From positions 1 through 7,487 of the forward strand of contig CALZPS010000071.1 in NCBI GenBank assembly GCA_945827765.1: DNA of 7,487 nucleotides, written 5' to 3'. Shown piece after piece: positions 7,286 through 7,487 of this stretch; positions within the stretch are counted from its first letter, which is position 1; the number at the start of each line of letters is the position of its first letter. The notes beneath the pieces were generated by a model. The model had not been told where the DNA came from. It made no database searches and worked only from the letters and a program-made list of their open reading frames with translations. The translations under genes were made by a program, and so were the position numbers. The stretch is from an uncultured Lachnospiraceae bacterium. GTDB lineage: Bacteria > Bacillota > Clostridia > Lachnospirales > Lachnospiraceae.

Positions 7286-7314
7286 TTTTCCATCGCCGGG
7301 AACTCCCATACAAC

Positions 7315-7361
7315 AAAAAAACTCTGCTACGATAGCCTGTAATTATGCTACCATAACAGAG
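7315..7361 (-). terminator. Intrinsic terminator or attenuator upstream of vanG
   Basis: Two 15-base arms (7322-7336 and 7347-7361) flank a 10-base loop. As minus-strand RNA all 15 positions pair, three of them as G-U, and seven U residues follow (7321-7315). On the plus strand those three positions become A-C mismatches, although six T follow there too (7364-7369). The asymmetry argues that the hairpin works on minus-strand transcripts running into vanG. No convincing promoter lies between it and vanG, so it is either an attenuator in the vanG leader or the terminator of an upstream gene with vanG served by read-through. Confidence 0.82.
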
Positions 7362-7412
7362 GATTTTTTCCTTTGCAATTTCCTTACTGTTTATTTATGA
7401 TTTTTTGAGGAA

Positions 7413-7441
7413 ATCTTAATATTTTATGAGCAAAGGGACAA
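7413..7441 (-). promoter_or_regulatory. Weak candidate promoter for the van module
   Basis: On the minus strand TTGTCC (7441-7436, four of six) and TAAGAT (7418-7413, four of six) are spaced by 17 bases. It would give a leader of about 190 bases containing the terminator-like hairpin. A weak core next to a long inverted repeat is the arrangement expected of an activator-dependent promoter such as a VanR-controlled one, but the hexamers alone are not decisive. Confidence 0.35.
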
Positions 7442-7444
7442 ATG

Positions 7445-7479
7445 GACATAAAATACATGCTTGCATGTATTCTTATGTC
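7445..7479. repeat. Long inverted repeat upstream of the van module
   Basis: Arms 7445-7460 and 7463-7479 match over 16 base pairs, with one unpaired base at 7472 and a two-base centre; the inner part ATACATGC/GCATGTAT is perfect. No U-tract follows on either strand, which disfavours a terminator. It ends three bases before the candidate -35 box of the van promoter, a position suited to a dimeric regulator. The window stops just beyond it, so what lies further upstream (perhaps vanR/vanS) is unseen. Confidence 0.8.
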
Positions 7480-7487
7480 TATGGGTC

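Noticed and set aside
7219..7293. Longer VanG start at the ATG at 7293
   Set aside because: The extra 25 residues do not look like a ligase N-terminus, and a strong Shine-Dalgarno supports the ATG at 7218.
7315..7487. T-box or other known riboswitch in the vanG leader
   Set aside because: I found no T-box sequence or other recognisable riboswitch core; only the hairpin and U-tract are supportable.
1..7487. CRISPR array, tRNA or rRNA gene, insertion sequence
   Set aside because: No regularly spaced repeats, no clover-leaf pattern and no transposase-like protein were seen on either strand.

Overview
The window reads like chromosome of a low-to-mid GC Gram-positive anaerobe, most plausibly a member of the Clostridia (Lachnospiraceae-like). 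This rests on the strong GGAGG-type Shine-Dalgarno sites, the L13-S9 ribosomal operon with a consensus sigma-A promoter, and a vanG-type glycopeptide resistance module. The genus cannot be fixed from sequence alone. Every convincing gene lies on the minus strand, so transcription runs from high to low coordinates.

Read in the direction of transcription, the window opens with a regulatory leader (about 7487-7219). It holds a long inverted repeat, a weak candidate promoter beside it, and an intrinsic terminator-like hairpin about 100 bases before the first gene. Next is a vanG-type module: vanG (D-Ala:D-Ser ligase), a vanXY remnant, and vanT (membrane-bound serine racemase). vanT keeps its catalytic residues and has Asn732 where alanine racemases have Tyr, the feature associated with serine racemisation. 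The vanXY gene between them is broken. An N-terminal piece and a C-terminal piece remain in different frames, and the middle, which should carry the zinc ligands and catalytic residues, is missing. As it stands the module can make D-Ser and D-Ala-D-Ser but lacks its own enzyme for removing D-Ala-D-Ala.

A second group follows after a 192-base gap with its own candidate promoter: a PfkB/ribokinase-family sugar kinase, a small HD-domain protein and a RimJ/RimL-type GNAT acetyltransferase, closely packed and probably co-transcribed. Their substrates are not evident.

The last group is the ribosomal operon rplM-rpsI. Its promoter is a perfect TTGACA-17-TATAAT whose -35 box overlaps the GNAT stop codon. 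It has a leader of about 115 bases with a small hairpin and ends in a strong intrinsic terminator. Beyond that terminator (1-180) the DNA is AT-rich, has no gene I can support, and carries a tandem 11-bp repeat. No regulatory genes of the van system (vanR, vanS), no transposase and no integrase lie inside the window.
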